From: JAWKWH01 sp041397625
GTDB taxonomy: Bacteria > Pseudomonadota > Alphaproteobacteria > Rhizobiales > Rhizobiaceae
NCBI GenBank assembly: GCA_041397625.1
Contig: JAWKWH010000003.1
Span: forward strand, 310,001-374,000
DNA: 64,000 bases
Direction: 5' to 3'
Shown here one piece after another: positions 1 to 8,685 of this stretch (position 1 is its first letter; every line of letters begins with the position of its first letter). The position numbers were made by a program, and so were the translations under genes. Below the pieces are notes generated by a model, which was not told where the DNA came from, searched no databases, and saw only the letters and a list, made by a program, of their open reading frames with translations.

Positions 1-548
1 CCGGCGCCGACGTGCCGGAGACTGTGGGCGAGCTTGGCGGGGCGGGGGTCTACGCCTATGTCTGGCCGACATCGCTCGATCCGGCCGAGGTGGGCTTCGA
101 GGGCAAGACCGGCATCCTGGCGCTTGCCGCCACCAGCCATCCGGATTTCGACGACACGCCGCTCTACGATGAGGACGGCGACGGCGATCCGGCCAATGAC
201 GGCGTGCGATGGCACAGCCACTGGGTGGTGCTGGCGCCGAGCGAGGCCTGCGGCGAGGGGGCGCTGGCCGTGCGCGACATCGCCGAGGGCGAGACGCCGA
301 AGATGCCGCTGACGTGGCCGGGCTTGCCGATCTTCATCGACAGTCCCGGCTATACGCCGCTGTTCGACGGGCCGGAAGTGACGGTCAACGTGCCGTTCGC
401 CGATGCCGAGGCGCTTTCCGGCGCGGCCTTCGACGGCGTGACCTCGGCGCTTCGCGTCAACGCCAATATCCACGCGCCGCTATTGTGCGTCACCGACGTG
501 TTCGACGTCGCCTCCGGCGACCTGTCGCTGCCCGGCCGGGTCGACTGA
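1..548 (+). CDS. Hypothetical protein, 3' part only
   Basis: The reading frame is open from the first base of the window to a TGA at 546-548, so the true start lies upstream. A GTG at 12 is in frame but has no visible ribosome binding site. About 182 residues are seen. They are acidic, with an Asp/Gly-rich run (DEDGDGDP, about residue 57 counted from the GTG) that could bind a cation, several Trp/Pro-rich beta-like stretches and two cysteines. I do not recognise a family. It converges on the oxoprolinase gene, with 53 nt between the two stop codons. It could be a periplasmic or exported protein, but its N-terminus is not in view, so no signal peptide can be judged. Confidence 0.7.
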   Translation, partial: GADVPETVGELGGAGVYAYVWPTSLDPAEVGFEGKTGILALAATSHPDFDDTPLYDEDGDGDPANDGVRWHSHWVVLAPSEACGEGALAVRDIAEGETPKMPLTWPGLPIFIDSPGYTPLFDGPEVTVNVPFADAEALSGAAFDGVTSALRVNANIHAPLLCVTDVFDVASGDLSLPGRVD

Positions 549-601
549 GCGCATGACCATCGGCGCGGCCAGGGGTGCCGCGCCGACGGCAGGGAGTGTC
601 G

Positions 602-3600
602 TCAGGCCTTGCCAAATCCGCCGGCCGTCGGCGTGGTGACGATCACCGCCTCGCCGGCCTCGAGCACGGTCTGGTCGCAGGCTTTCAGTTCCTCGATCGA
701 GCCGTCGGCGCGACGGATTTCCGTCTTGCCGACCTGGCCGTCGCCGCCGCCCTCCAGCCCCTGTGGCGGGCGGTTGCGATGCGACGACAGGATGGCGCAT
801 TCCATCCTTTCGAGGAAGCGGACGGTACGCCTGGTGCCGTCGCCGGCCGACCACCTGCCCCTGCCGCCGGACCCTTCGCGGATGTGGAAATCCTCCAGCA
901 GAACCGGAAAGCGCAGTTCGAGGATTTCCGGGTCGGTCAGCCGCGAATTGGTCATGTGGGTGTGAACGCCCGATGTGCCGTCAAAGCCGCGGCCGGAATT
1001 CATGCGGCCGGCCGGCGAGCCGGAGCAGATAGTCTCGTAATACTGGTAGCGGTCGTTGCCGTAGGTCAGGTTGTTCATGGTGCCCTGCGCGTTGGCAAGC
1101 GCACCCATGGCGCCGAAGACGGCGTTGGTGACGTGCTGCGACGTCTCGACATTGCCGGCGACGACGGCGGCCGGATAGGCCGGGCGCAGCATCGAGCCCT
1201 CGGGGATGACGATGTCGATCGGCCTGAGGCAGCCGGCATTCATCGGGATGTTGCCCTCGACCATGACGCGGAAGGCGTAAAGCACGGCGGCGCGGGCAAC
1301 CGGCTCCGGCGCGTTGAAATTGTTTTTCATCATCGCCGAGGTGCCGGTGAAATCCACCGTCGCGGCGCGCTTGTTCCGGTCGATTGCGATCTTCACCCGG
1401 ATCGTCTGGCCGGTATCGGTCGGGTATTCGTACGAGGATTCGTCGGGCAGGCGCTCGAGCACGCGGCGCACACTTTCGGCCGCATTGTCCTGCACATGGC
1501 CCATATAGGCCTCGACGACGTCGAGCCCGAAATGGCCGACCATCTTGCGCAATTCGGCGACGCCCTTCTCGTTGGCTGCGACCTGCGCCTTCAGATCGGC
1601 AACGTTTTGGTGCACGTTGCGCACCGGGTAGGGATGATCGGTCAGGAGCTCGACCAGTTCCTTTTCGAGGAATTTTCCGCGCGAGATCATGCGGAAATTG
1701 TCGATCAGCACGCCTTCCTCGTCGACGGTGGTCGCCAGCGGGGTCATCGAGCCCGGCGCCGTGCCGCCGACATCGGCGTGATGGCCGCGCGAGGCGACCC
1801 AGAAGAGGATTTCGCCGCTGTCGTTCTTCCCCTCGGGGGGAGAGATTGGAAATTCTGCAAACACGGGCGTCACCACGGTGATGTCGGGCAGGTGGGTACC
1901 GCCATTGTAAGGGGCGTTGAGCACGAAGACGTCGCCTGGATGGATGTCGCCGGCGTTCAGCCGGATCACCGTCTCCACCGACCTGTCCATCGAGCCCAGA
2001 TGCACCGGCATGTGCGGCGCATTGGCGACCAGCGCGCCTGTGCGGTCGAAGACTGCGCAGGAAAAGTCGAGCCGCTCCTTGATGTTGACCGAATATGCGG
2101 TGTTCTGCAGCGTCACGCCCATCTGTTCGGCGATCGACATGAACAGGTTGTTGAACACTTCCAGCATGACTGGATCGGCTTCCGTGCCGACGGCCGCCGT
2201 GCGCGCCTTCTTCTCGTGGCGGCGCAAGAGCACGTGGTCTCTCGCAGTGATCTCAGCGCGCCAGCCCGGCTCGACGACGATGGTCTGGTGGCTTTCGATG
2301 ATGAGCGCCGGGCCGGTGATGCGGTGGCCGGGCCGCAGGTTCTCGCGGCGATAGATGCCGGCTTCGCGCCAGGCGCCGTCGCCGTAGATTTGCGTGGTTC
2401 CATCGGCATCGGCGTCTCGCTCGTCAAGGGCGGCCTCGCGCTCGTCGCGGCCCTGGTCGCGCATGTCGATGGCTTCGACGTCGATGGCTTCCACCACCAG
2501 CGGCTTGTCGTCATAGATGAAGCCGAACTGCGCCTTGTGGGCGGCCTCGAAGGCCTGTTTGGCGGAAGGAATCGAGAACTCGGAAAAATCGACCGGCAGA
2601 GCGGTGTCGGTGCCGTCGTAGCGAAGCTGCAGCACCGGGCGCCAGGCGATGTCGTCGTCGGCGATGCCCTGGGTGCTGAGCTCCTGACAGACGGCCTTCC
2701 TGAGGACATCGGCCATGAGGCGGATCTCGACCAGCGTGTCGTCGTCGAATGGCTTGACCAGCGCCTGGCTGCGCGATGCGAATACGGCCGCAAGGCCGAT
2801 GCCATACGCCGACAGGAGCCCGGAGAAGGGGTGGACGAGCACCGCCTCCATGCCGAGTGCGTCGGCGACCAGACAGGCATGCTGGCCGCCGGCGCCGCCG
2901 AAACAGTTGAGCAGGTATTCGGTGACGTCGTAGCCGCGCTGCACCGAGATCTTCTTGATGGCGTTTGCCATGTTCTCGACCGCGATGGTGACGAAGCCCT
3001 CGGCAACGTCCTCGGCCGAGCGGCCGTCGCCGGTCTCGGCGGCGAGTGCCACGAACTTTTCGCGCACGATTTCGACGTCGAGAGGCTGGTCCTGTCCGGG
3101 GCCGAAAATGGCGGGGAAGAAGCGCGGCTGCAGCTTACCGAGCATCAGGTTGGCGTCGGTGACGGCGAGCGGGCCGCCGCGGCGATAGCAGGCGGGACCC
3201 GGATTGGCGCCGGCCGAATCCGGTCCGGCCTGGAAGCGGCCGGCCTCGTAATGCAGTACCGAACCGCCGCCGGCGGCCACCGTGTGGATGCGCATCATCG
3301 GCGCGCGGATGCGGACGCCCGCGACCTCGGTGTCGAAGGCGCGCTCATATTCGCCGTCATAGTGGGCGACATCGGTCGAGGTGCCGCCCATGTCGAAGCC
3401 GATCACCTTCTCGAAGCCGGCGAGCCGCGCCGTCTCGACCATGCCGACAACGCCGCCGGCGGGACCGGACAGGATGGCGTCCTTGCCCTGGAACAGGTCG
3501 GCGGCGGTGAGCCCGCCCGACGACATCATGAATTTGAGGCGGGGGCCGTTTTCACCCCCCTCTGCCAGGTCCGGTGACATCTCCCCCTCAAGGGGGGAGA

Positions 3601-4303
3601 TCGGTTTGGCGCCAAGTTCGCCCGCCACCCGTTCGACATAGCGCGACAGGATCGGCGACAGATAGGCGTCGACCACCGTCGTGTCGCCGCGGCCGACGAA
3701 TTTCACCAGCGGCGAAACCATGTGGCTGACCGAGATCTGCGAGAATCCCACCGCATGGCAGAGGCTTGCCGCCATCAGCTCATGGGCGGGATGGTTCCAG
3801 GCGTGCATGAAGACGATGGCGACGGCGTCGATGCCGTCGGCTTTCGCCTGTTCGATTCCGGCGCGAACGTCGTCGAGCTTCGGCATGGTTTCGACATGGC
3901 CGTCGGCGCGGATGCGCTCGTCGACCTCGATCACCCGCTCGTAGAGCTGTTCGGGCAGGACGATCTCCTTGGCGAAAATGTCGGGCCGGGCCTGGTAGGC
4001 AATTCTGAGCGCGTCGCGGAACCCCTTGGTGATCAGCAACAGCACCCGGTCGCCCTTGCGCTCGAGCAACGCGTTGGTGGCCACCGTGGTACCCATCTTG
4101 ACCTCGCCGATATGGTCGGAGGGAATGGCTTCGTCCCTGCCGACGCCGAGCAGGTCGCGAATGCCCTGGATGGCGGCGTCGGCATAGGCCTCGGGGTTCT
4201 CCGACAGAAGCTTGCGCGGATGCAGTTGCCCGTCCGGATCGCGGCCGATGACATCGGTAAACGTGCCGCCGCGATCGATCCAGAAATCCCATTTGCCGGC
4301 CAT
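602..4303 (-). CDS. Hydantoinase/5-oxoprolinase, fused HyuA-HyuB type
   Basis: A 1233-residue protein of the ATP-dependent 5-oxoprolinase/N-methylhydantoinase family, which hydrolyses cyclic amides (5-oxo-L-proline to glutamate in the founding member). The N-terminal half is the HyuA part: the phosphate-binding motif DRGGTFTDV is at about residues 10-18, and a second actin-like motif, GFDMGGTSTDV, is near 305-315. The C-terminal half, from about residue 710, is HyuB-like and includes NAPYNGGTHLPD and ASRGHHADVGG. Total length fits the fused eukaryote-like form (about 1250-1300 residues). The start is supported by GGAGG upstream of the ATG. Two in-frame segments look foreign to the fold: ISPLEGEM at 235-242, made by a palindromic DNA repeat, and ISPPEG near 820. 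It is divergent from a MarR-like regulator that may control it. The exact substrate cannot be told from sequence. Confidence 0.93.
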   Translation of the reverse strand: MAGKWDFWIDRGGTFTDVIGRDPDGQLHPRKLLSENPEAYADAAIQGIRDLLGVGRDEAIPSDHIGEVKMGTTVATNALLERKGDRVLLLITKGFRDALRIAYQARPDIFAKEIVLPEQLYERVIEVDERIRADGHVETMPKLDDVRAGIEQAKADGIDAVAIVFMHAWNHPAHELMAASLCHAVGFSQISVSHMVSPLVKFVGRGDTTVVDAYLSPILSRYVERVAGELGAKPISPLEGEMSPDLAEGGENGPRLKFMMSSGGLTAADLFQGKDAILSGPAGGVVGMVETARLAGFEKVIGFDMGGTSTDVAHYDGEYERAFDTEVAGVRIRAPMMRIHTVAAGGGSVLHYEAGRFQAGPDSAGANPGPACYRRGGPLAVTDANLMLGKLQPRFFPAIFGPGQDQPLDVEIVREKFVALAAETGDGRSAEDVAEGFVTIAVENMANAIKKISVQRGYDVTEYLLNCFGGAGGQHACLVADALGMEAVLVHPFSGLLSAYGIGLAAVFASRSQALVKPFDDDTLVEIRLMADVLRKAVCQELSTQGIADDDIAWRPVLQLRYDGTDTALPVDFSEFSIPSAKQAFEAAHKAQFGFIYDDKPLVVEAIDVEAIDMRDQGRDEREAALDERDADADGTTQIYGDGAWREAGIYRRENLRPGHRITGPALIIESHQTIVVEPGWRAEITARDHVLLRRHEKKARTAAVGTEADPVMLEVFNNLFMSIAEQMGVTLQNTAYSVNIKERLDFSCAVFDRTGALVANAPHMPVHLGSMDRSVETVIRLNAGDIHPGDVFVLNAPYNGGTHLPDITVVTPVFAEFPISPPEGKNDSGEILFWVASRGHHADVGGTAPGSMTPLATTVDEEGVLIDNFRMISRGKFLEKELVELLTDHPYPVRNVHQNVADLKAQVAANEKGVAELRKMVGHFGLDVVEAYMGHVQDNAAESVRRVLERLPDESSYEYPTDTGQTIRVKIAIDRNKRAATVDFTGTSAMMKNNFNAPEPVARAAVLYAFRVMVEGNIPMNAGCLRPIDIVIPEGSMLRPAYPAAVVAGNVETSQHVTNAVFGAMGALANAQGTMNNLTYGNDRYQYYETICSGSPAGRMNSGRGFDGTSGVHTHMTNSRLTDPEILELRFPVLLEDFHIREGSGGRGRWSAGDGTRRTVRFLERMECAILSSHRNRPPQGLEGGGDGQVGKTEIRRADGSIEELKACDQTVLEAGEAVIVTTPTAGGFGKA
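1827..1847 (-). repeat. Short palindromic repeat remnant inside oxoprolinase gene
   Basis: A C-run/G-run palindrome encodes ISPPEG on the minus strand, within the HyuB half of the oxoprolinase. It resembles the more complete copy at 3551-3601 but is shorter, and only the first half of the element is recognisable. It falls between VFAEFP and EILFWVASRG. I would expect those segments to be nearly adjacent in relatives (from memory of the family, not aligned here), so it looks like an in-frame insertion. Confidence 0.5.
3551..3601 (-). repeat. Palindromic repeat inserted in frame (SPLEGEM type)
   Basis: A 9-bp perfect stem with a 5-nt loop (ATCTCCCCC / GGGGGAGAT, 3579-3601) is followed on the minus strand by a tail ending in a G-run. 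It is translated as ISPLEGEMSPDLAEGG between a Lys-Pro and the conserved FMMSSGG segment of the oxoprolinase. Similar peptides turn up in unrelated rhizobial proteins, which is the mark of a mobile palindromic element that tolerates insertion in coding sequence, comparable in concept to Rickettsia palindromic elements. Family identity is from memory. Confidence 0.72.
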
Positions 4304-4380
4304 CTGCGCATTCCTCCGTTACGCCGGCGATGCCGCAGTGGACAATTCCGGCGCTTCGTATTATGACGATTCAACGCTAA

Positions 4381-4414
4381 TTCATCGACAATTTATCGAC
4401 AAATTATCAATGAA
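4381..4414. promoter_or_regulatory. 34-nt near-perfect palindrome, probable operator
   Basis: The left arm begins TTCATCGACAATTT and the right arm ends AAATTATCAATGAA. Read against its own reverse complement, the 34 nt differ only by C/T and A/G transitions. The site can also be read as tandem 11-nt units ATCGACAATTT / ATCGACAAATT / ATCAATGA. It ends 12 nt before the start codon of the MarR-like gene and lies 78 nt upstream of the oxoprolinase start. A regulator bound here could therefore control both divergent genes. The most economical reading is autoregulation by the adjacent winged-helix protein. Confidence 0.7.
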
Positions 4415-4426
4415 GCAAGGTGTGAA

Positions 4427-4966
4427 ATGACCGATACGCAAAAATCCGGCCGGCAGGGACGCGGCGTCGGCCCCGTGGTCTCTGCGGCGCACCTTGCCGA
4501 CGGCGCCATGCCGTCGCTGTCGGAACTGGAGTTCGCCATGACGGTCGCCACCAACGCGTTCCAGCGCTGGATGGTGCGCTGCATGGCGGCGGCGGGCGTG
4601 TCGGGCCTGCAGCCGACCGACGTGCAGATCCTGCACACGGTCGCCCATCGCGGCCGCGACAAGACGCTGTCCGACCTGTGCATGATGTTCAACATCGAGG
4701 ACACCCATGTGGTGGCCTATGCGCTGAAGAAGCTGGAAGGCATGGGGCTGGTCACCACCGGGCGCCGCGGCAAGGAGAAGACCGTGCGCGTGACGGAGGA
4801 GGGAGCGGCGGCCTGCGCCCGCTATCGCGAAATCCGCGAATCGCTGCTGATGGCGAGCGTCACCACACTGAAGTTCGACGAGACCGGCCTGTCGGAGATG
4901 GCGGCGACGCTGAGGGCGCTCTCCGGCCAGTACGACCAGGCCGCGCGCGCGGCGGCGAGCATGTGA
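4427..4966 (+). CDS. Winged-helix MarR-type transcriptional regulator
   Basis: 179 residues. The N-terminal 30 or so look unstructured. From about residue 60 there is a MarR-like fold: the recognition segment DKTLSDLCMMFNIEDTHVVAYALKKLEGMGLV precedes a wing with basic residues (TTGRRGKEKTVRVTEEG), then a C-terminal dimerisation helix. This matches the predicted winged-helix 'HTH_27/MarR' proteins common in alphaproteobacteria. The start ATG has AAGGTG about 7 nt upstream. It is divergently paired with the oxoprolinase gene and carries the 34-nt palindrome directly upstream, so a role as the local repressor or ligand sensor is likely. The ligand is unknown; a pyroglutamate- or hydantoin-like compound would fit the neighbour. 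Confidence 0.85.
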   Translation: MTDTQKSGRQGRGVGPVVSAAHLADGAMPSLSELEFAMTVATNAFQRWMVRCMAAAGVSGLQPTDVQILHTVAHRGRDKTLSDLCMMFNIEDTHVVAYALKKLEGMGLVTTGRRGKEKTVRVTEEGAAACARYREIRESLLMASVTTLKFDETGLSEMAATLRALSGQYDQAARAAASM

Positions 4967-5077
4967 GCGCCGATGCGCCGGGGCCGCGGGCCGCGGCGAA
5001 ATCCGTTTGACGCTCCGGGCCGGCCTACCTATCGTCCGCCGCCGGTATATCCCGCCACACATTCGCAGGAGCGCACC

Positions 5078-6061
5078 ATGGAGTATGTCCGTCTCGGAAC
5101 CACCGGCCTGAAAGTGTCGCGGCTGTGCCTCGGCTGCATGAGCTACGGCGATCCGGGCCGGGGCGTGCATTCCTGGGTGCTGCGGCGCGAGGAGGCGCTG
5201 CCGTTCTACCGGCGGGCGGCGGATGCCGGCATCAACTTCCTCGACACCGCCGATTTCTATTCCACCGGGGTGAGCGAGGAGATCACCGGCGAGGCGGTGC
5301 GCGATTTCTTCCGCCGCGACGAGGTGGTGGTCGCCACCAAGATCGGCCTCGCAATGGGCGAGGGGCCGAACCTCTCCGGCCTGTCGCGCAAGCACGTGCT
5401 CGAAGCCGTCGACGCCTCGCTTAAGCGGCTGAAGCTCGACCATGTCGACCTGCTCTACATCCACCGGCTCGACCCGCAGACGCCGGCGGAGGAAATCCTC
5501 GAAGCGCTCGACCACGTGGTGCGCGCCGGCAAGGCCACCTATCTGGCCGCGTCCTCGATGTGGGCTTGGCAGTTTGCCCGGCTGCGCGAGATGCAGAAGG
5601 CCAATGGCTGGGCGCGGTTCGTCGCCATGCAGAACTTCTACAATCTCGCCTATCGCGAGGAAGAGCGCGAGATGATCCCCTATTGCGAGGCGGAAGGCGT
5701 GGGCCTGGTGCCGTGGTCGCCGATCGCGCGCGGCTTTTTGGCCGGAAACCGGCCGAAGGAGGGCAAGGGGACGCTGCGGGCGGAGACCGACAGGCTGTCG
5801 CAGGGCTATTTCGGCTCCCGGGATGACTATGCGGTGCTGGCACGGGTGGAAAAGACGGCGGCCAGGCTCGGCGTCAAGCCGGCGCAGGTCGCCTATGCCT
5901 GGGTGCTGTCGAAACCCTTCATCACCGCGCCGATCGTCGGCGCCACCAAGACCTGGCAGCTTGACGAGGCCATCGATGCGCTGGACATCGATCTCGATAA
6001 AAGAACCGTCGCTTTCCTAGAAGCGCCCTACAGGGTTCGCATGCCAATGGGGCATACGTAA
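5078..6061 (+). CDS. Aldo/keto reductase
   Basis: 327 residues starting MEYVRLGTTGLKVSRLCLG, a typical start for AKR (beta/alpha)8-barrel NADPH-dependent oxidoreductases. The catalytic tetrad is visible: Asp and Tyr in DTADFYSTG (about 50-58), Lys in VVATKIG (about 82) and His in LLYIHRLD (about 125). The C-terminal cofactor segment PIVGATKTWQLDEA is also present. The ATG at 5078 is chosen because AGGAG lies 7 nt upstream; an in-frame start 105 nt earlier would add an unstructured leader. Length is normal. A GMC oxidoreductase follows 23 nt downstream on the same strand, so the two may form a small redox operon. The substrate cannot be assigned. Confidence 0.92.
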   Translation: MEYVRLGTTGLKVSRLCLGCMSYGDPGRGVHSWVLRREEALPFYRRAADAGINFLDTADFYSTGVSEEITGEAVRDFFRRDEVVVATKIGLAMGEGPNLSGLSRKHVLEAVDASLKRLKLDHVDLLYIHRLDPQTPAEEILEALDHVVRAGKATYLAASSMWAWQFARLREMQKANGWARFVAMQNFYNLAYREEEREMIPYCEAEGVGLVPWSPIARGFLAGNRPKEGKGTLRAETDRLSQGYFGSRDDYAVLARVEKTAARLGVKPAQVAYAWVLSKPFITAPIVGATKTWQLDEAIDALDIDLDKRTVAFLEAPYRVRMPMGHT

Positions 6062-6084
6062 AGGTTTTTAGCGGACGGGCGCCC

Positions 6085-7695
6085 TTGGCGGAGTTCGATT
6101 TCATCATCGTCGGCGCCGGCTCGGCCGGCTGCGTGCTCGCCAACCGGCTGAGCGAGGGCGGCCGCTACGCCGTCCTGCTGCTGGAGGCCGGCGGCTCGGA
6201 CCGCAGTTTCTGGATCCGGATGCCGATCGGCTACGGCAAGGTCTACTACGACGCGCGGGTCAACTGGAAATACGAGACCGAGCCGGAGGCCGCGCTCGGC
6301 GGCAAACGCAGCTACTGGCCTCGTGGCAAGGTGCTGGGCGGCTCCTCGTCGATCAACGCCATGGTCTGGGTGCGCGGCCATCCGGGCGACTATGACGACT
6401 GGGCGGCCGAAGCGCCAGGCTGGGGCTGGGATGCGGTGGCGCCGGTGTTCCGGCGCATGGAGGATTGGGAGGGCGGCGGCGACATTCGCGGCGCCGGCGG
6501 TCCGGTGCACGTCACCCGCATCGACGACGACGCCCATCCGCTCTGCGCCACCTATCTCGATGCGGTCAGGCAGGCCGGCTTTGCCGTCAATGGCGACTAT
6601 AACGGTGCGTCGATGGAGGGCGGTTCGCTCTACCAGATCACCACGCGGAACGGGCTCAGGGCCTCGTCGGCGCGCTGCTATCTCGATCCGGCGCGGCGGC
6701 GATCCAATCTGGAAATCCGCACCAATGCTCACGCGATGCGCATCCTGTTCGACGCGGCGCGCGCCGTCGGGATCGAGTACCGGCAGGACGGGCGACTGTC
6801 GCAGGCGCGGGCGCGGCGCGAGGTGATCGTCTCGGCCGGCGCGATCAACGCGCCGCAACTGCTGCAGCTTTCCGGCATCGGGCCCGGCGAGCTTCTGCAG
6901 CGCCACGGTATCGCGGTGGTGCGCGACAATGGCGAGGTGGGCCGCAACCTGCGCGACCATCTCGGCCTCGACAATCTCTACCGCTGCCGCGTGCCGACGC
7001 TGAACCAGGCGCTGCGGCCGCTTCTGGGAAAACTGCGTGTCGGGCTCGAATATCTGGCAACAAGGCGCGGCCCGCTGGCGCTCAGCCTCAACCAGGGCGG
7101 CGGTTTCGTGCGTTCGCGTCCGGATGCCGAACGGCCCGATTTGCAGCTCTACTTTTCGCCGGTCAGTTATACCCGCGCGCCGCCCGGCACCCGGCCGCTG
7201 ATGAGCCCCGATCCGTTTCCCGGTTTCTTGCTCGGCTACAATCCATGCCGGCCGACCAGCACCGGCACGCTGCGGATCCGTTCGCCCGATCCGTTCGAGG
7301 CGCCGGAGATGCGGCCGAACTATCTTTCGACCGAGCACGATCGCGCGCTGATGATCGCCGGCGCCAGGCTGATGCGCAAACTGGCGACGACGCCCGCTTT
7401 TACGGACGTCATCGAGGCGGCGATCCGGCCCGGCGACGACATCGTCGCGGACGAGCAGATCCTCGCCTATGCGGCGGACAATGCCTGGACGGTGTTCCAC
7501 CAGTGCGGCACCTGTCGCATGGGCAGCGATCCGGCCGCTTCGGTGGTCGATCCGAGGCTGAGGGTGCACGGCATCGAAGGCTTGCGCGTGGCCGATGCAT
7601 CGGTCTTTCCCGACATCACCTCCGGCAACACCAATGCGCCGGCGATGATGGTCGGCGAAATGGCCTCCGACATGATCCTGGCCGACAATCGCTAG
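6085..7695 (+). CDS. GMC family FAD oxidoreductase (choline dehydrogenase-like)
   Basis: 536 residues. The N-terminal Rossmann motif for FAD is FIIVGAGSAGCVLANRL (residues 5-21), followed by the GMC signature GKVLGGSSSINAMVW near 90. The catalytic His region VFHQCGTCRMG is close to residue 475 and the C-terminal SGNTNAPAMMVGEMASDMIL is conserved. Members oxidise primary alcohols such as choline, polyethylene glycol or other alcohols with FAD. The start is a TTG at 6085; no ATG gives an intact FAD motif. It follows the aldo/keto reductase closely, suggesting consecutive alcohol/aldehyde steps. The stop overlaps that of the convergent DMT gene by 4 nt. Confidence 0.93.
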   Translation: MAEFDFIIVGAGSAGCVLANRLSEGGRYAVLLLEAGGSDRSFWIRMPIGYGKVYYDARVNWKYETEPEAALGGKRSYWPRGKVLGGSSSINAMVWVRGHPGDYDDWAAEAPGWGWDAVAPVFRRMEDWEGGGDIRGAGGPVHVTRIDDDAHPLCATYLDAVRQAGFAVNGDYNGASMEGGSLYQITTRNGLRASSARCYLDPARRRSNLEIRTNAHAMRILFDAARAVGIEYRQDGRLSQARARREVIVSAGAINAPQLLQLSGIGPGELLQRHGIAVVRDNGEVGRNLRDHLGLDNLYRCRVPTLNQALRPLLGKLRVGLEYLATRRGPLALSLNQGGGFVRSRPDAERPDLQLYFSPVSYTRAPPGTRPLMSPDPFPGFLLGYNPCRPTSTGTLRIRSPDPFEAPEMRPNYLSTEHDRALMIAGARLMRKLATTPAFTDVIEAAIRPGDDIVADEQILAYAADNAWTVFHQCGTCRMGSDPAASVVDPRLRVHGIEGLRVADASVFPDITSGNTNAPAMMVGEMASDMILADNR

Positions 7696-8585
7696 GCGGA
7701 AATGCGGGCCTTGCGGCCGAGCGCGACGACCGCCACCACGGCGACGGCGAAGGCCAGCATCTCGCCGGTGACCGGCTCGCCGAGCAGCAAGGCCGAAACG
7801 GCGATGGTGAAGAAGGTCTGCAGAAGCTGCACTTGGCCGACCCGCGCAATGCCGCCCATCGCAAGTCCGGCGTTCCAGGCGAAGAAACCGACCAGCATCG
7901 AGCCGAGCCCGAGATAGGCAAGCGCGGTGACGGCCTTTGCCGAGGCCTGTACGAAGGCGGGCTGGAAGGTGAGAAGCGTACCTAGGGCCGACAGCGGCAT
8001 GGTAAGCACCAGGGCCCAGCAGATTACCGCCCAGCCCGGCATCATGCGCGAGAGGCGGCCGGAGATCACGTAGCCGAGGCTGGCCGAGAGGCCGGCAAGG
8101 AAAAGCCATACGTCGCCCATGACCAGCCGCATGCCGCTGTCGCGGACGGCAAACAGCACCACCAGCGCGGTGCCGGCGATGCCGCACAGCCAGAACAGAG
8201 GAGACGGCCGTTCGCCGCCGATCAACGCGGCAAAGACGGCTGTCGCCAGGGGCAGGATGCCGAGTACGACGCCGCCATGGCTGGCGCCGACCGTTTGCAT
8301 GCCGATCGCCATGAAACCGGGAAAGCCGAAGACAAGCAGCAGGCCGGCGCTAAGCAGCGCCGTCAGATGTCCGCGCGGGATCGTGCGACGCATTGAAAGC
8401 AAGGTGACCAGCGCCGCGAGCGAAGCGATCAGCGCGCGCGCATGGGTGATGAACCAGGGCGAGTAGTCTTCCAGCGCGATATGAGTGGCAGGCAGCGTCG
8501 CGGCGAAGATGGCGACGCCGACAATGCCGAGCAGGAAACCGAGGGCGTTGTGATGCGCCTTTTGTGCAGGCCCGATTGTTGTCAT
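7692..8585 (-). CDS. DMT superfamily (EamA) transporter
   Basis: 297 residues forming two EamA repeats with about ten hydrophobic segments, for example LLGIVGVAIFAATLPATHIAL near the start and LGLGSMLVGFFAWNAGLAMGG in the second repeat. Such inner-membrane proteins usually export amino acids or other small metabolites. A short basic tail (ALGRKARISA) ends the protein. It lies tail-to-tail with the GMC gene (4-nt overlap of stops) and is divergent from the TerB/J gene. The substrate cannot be inferred. Confidence 0.9.
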   Translation of the reverse strand: MTTIGPAQKAHHNALGFLLGIVGVAIFAATLPATHIALEDYSPWFITHARALIASLAALVTLLSMRRTIPRGHLTALLSAGLLLVFGFPGFMAIGMQTVGASHGGVVLGILPLATAVFAALIGGERPSPLFWLCGIAGTALVVLFAVRDSGMRLVMGDVWLFLAGLSASLGYVISGRLSRMMPGWAVICWALVLTMPLSALGTLLTFQPAFVQASAKAVTALAYLGLGSMLVGFFAWNAGLAMGGIARVGQVQLLQTFFTIAVSALLLGEPVTGEMLAFAVAVVAVVALGRKARISA

Positions 8586-8685
8586 GGAGAATCCGTATGT
8601 GCCGACGCAACAGCAATCAGGATTGGCAGGCCGCGGTCAAGCCTTTCGGCTTTGATCGGGGCCCCAAACATTCTATGTAGCGCAG

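Noticed and set aside
575..3577. Very long plus-strand frame (about 1000 codons) opposite the oxoprolinase gene
   Set aside because: Antisense shadow produced by high-G+C codon bias; the minus-strand frame has clear domain motifs and a good ribosome binding site.
6028..8187. Long minus-strand frame opposite the GMC gene
   Set aside because: Composition rich in His/Arg/Gly without motif, typical of antisense shadow of a G+C-rich gene.
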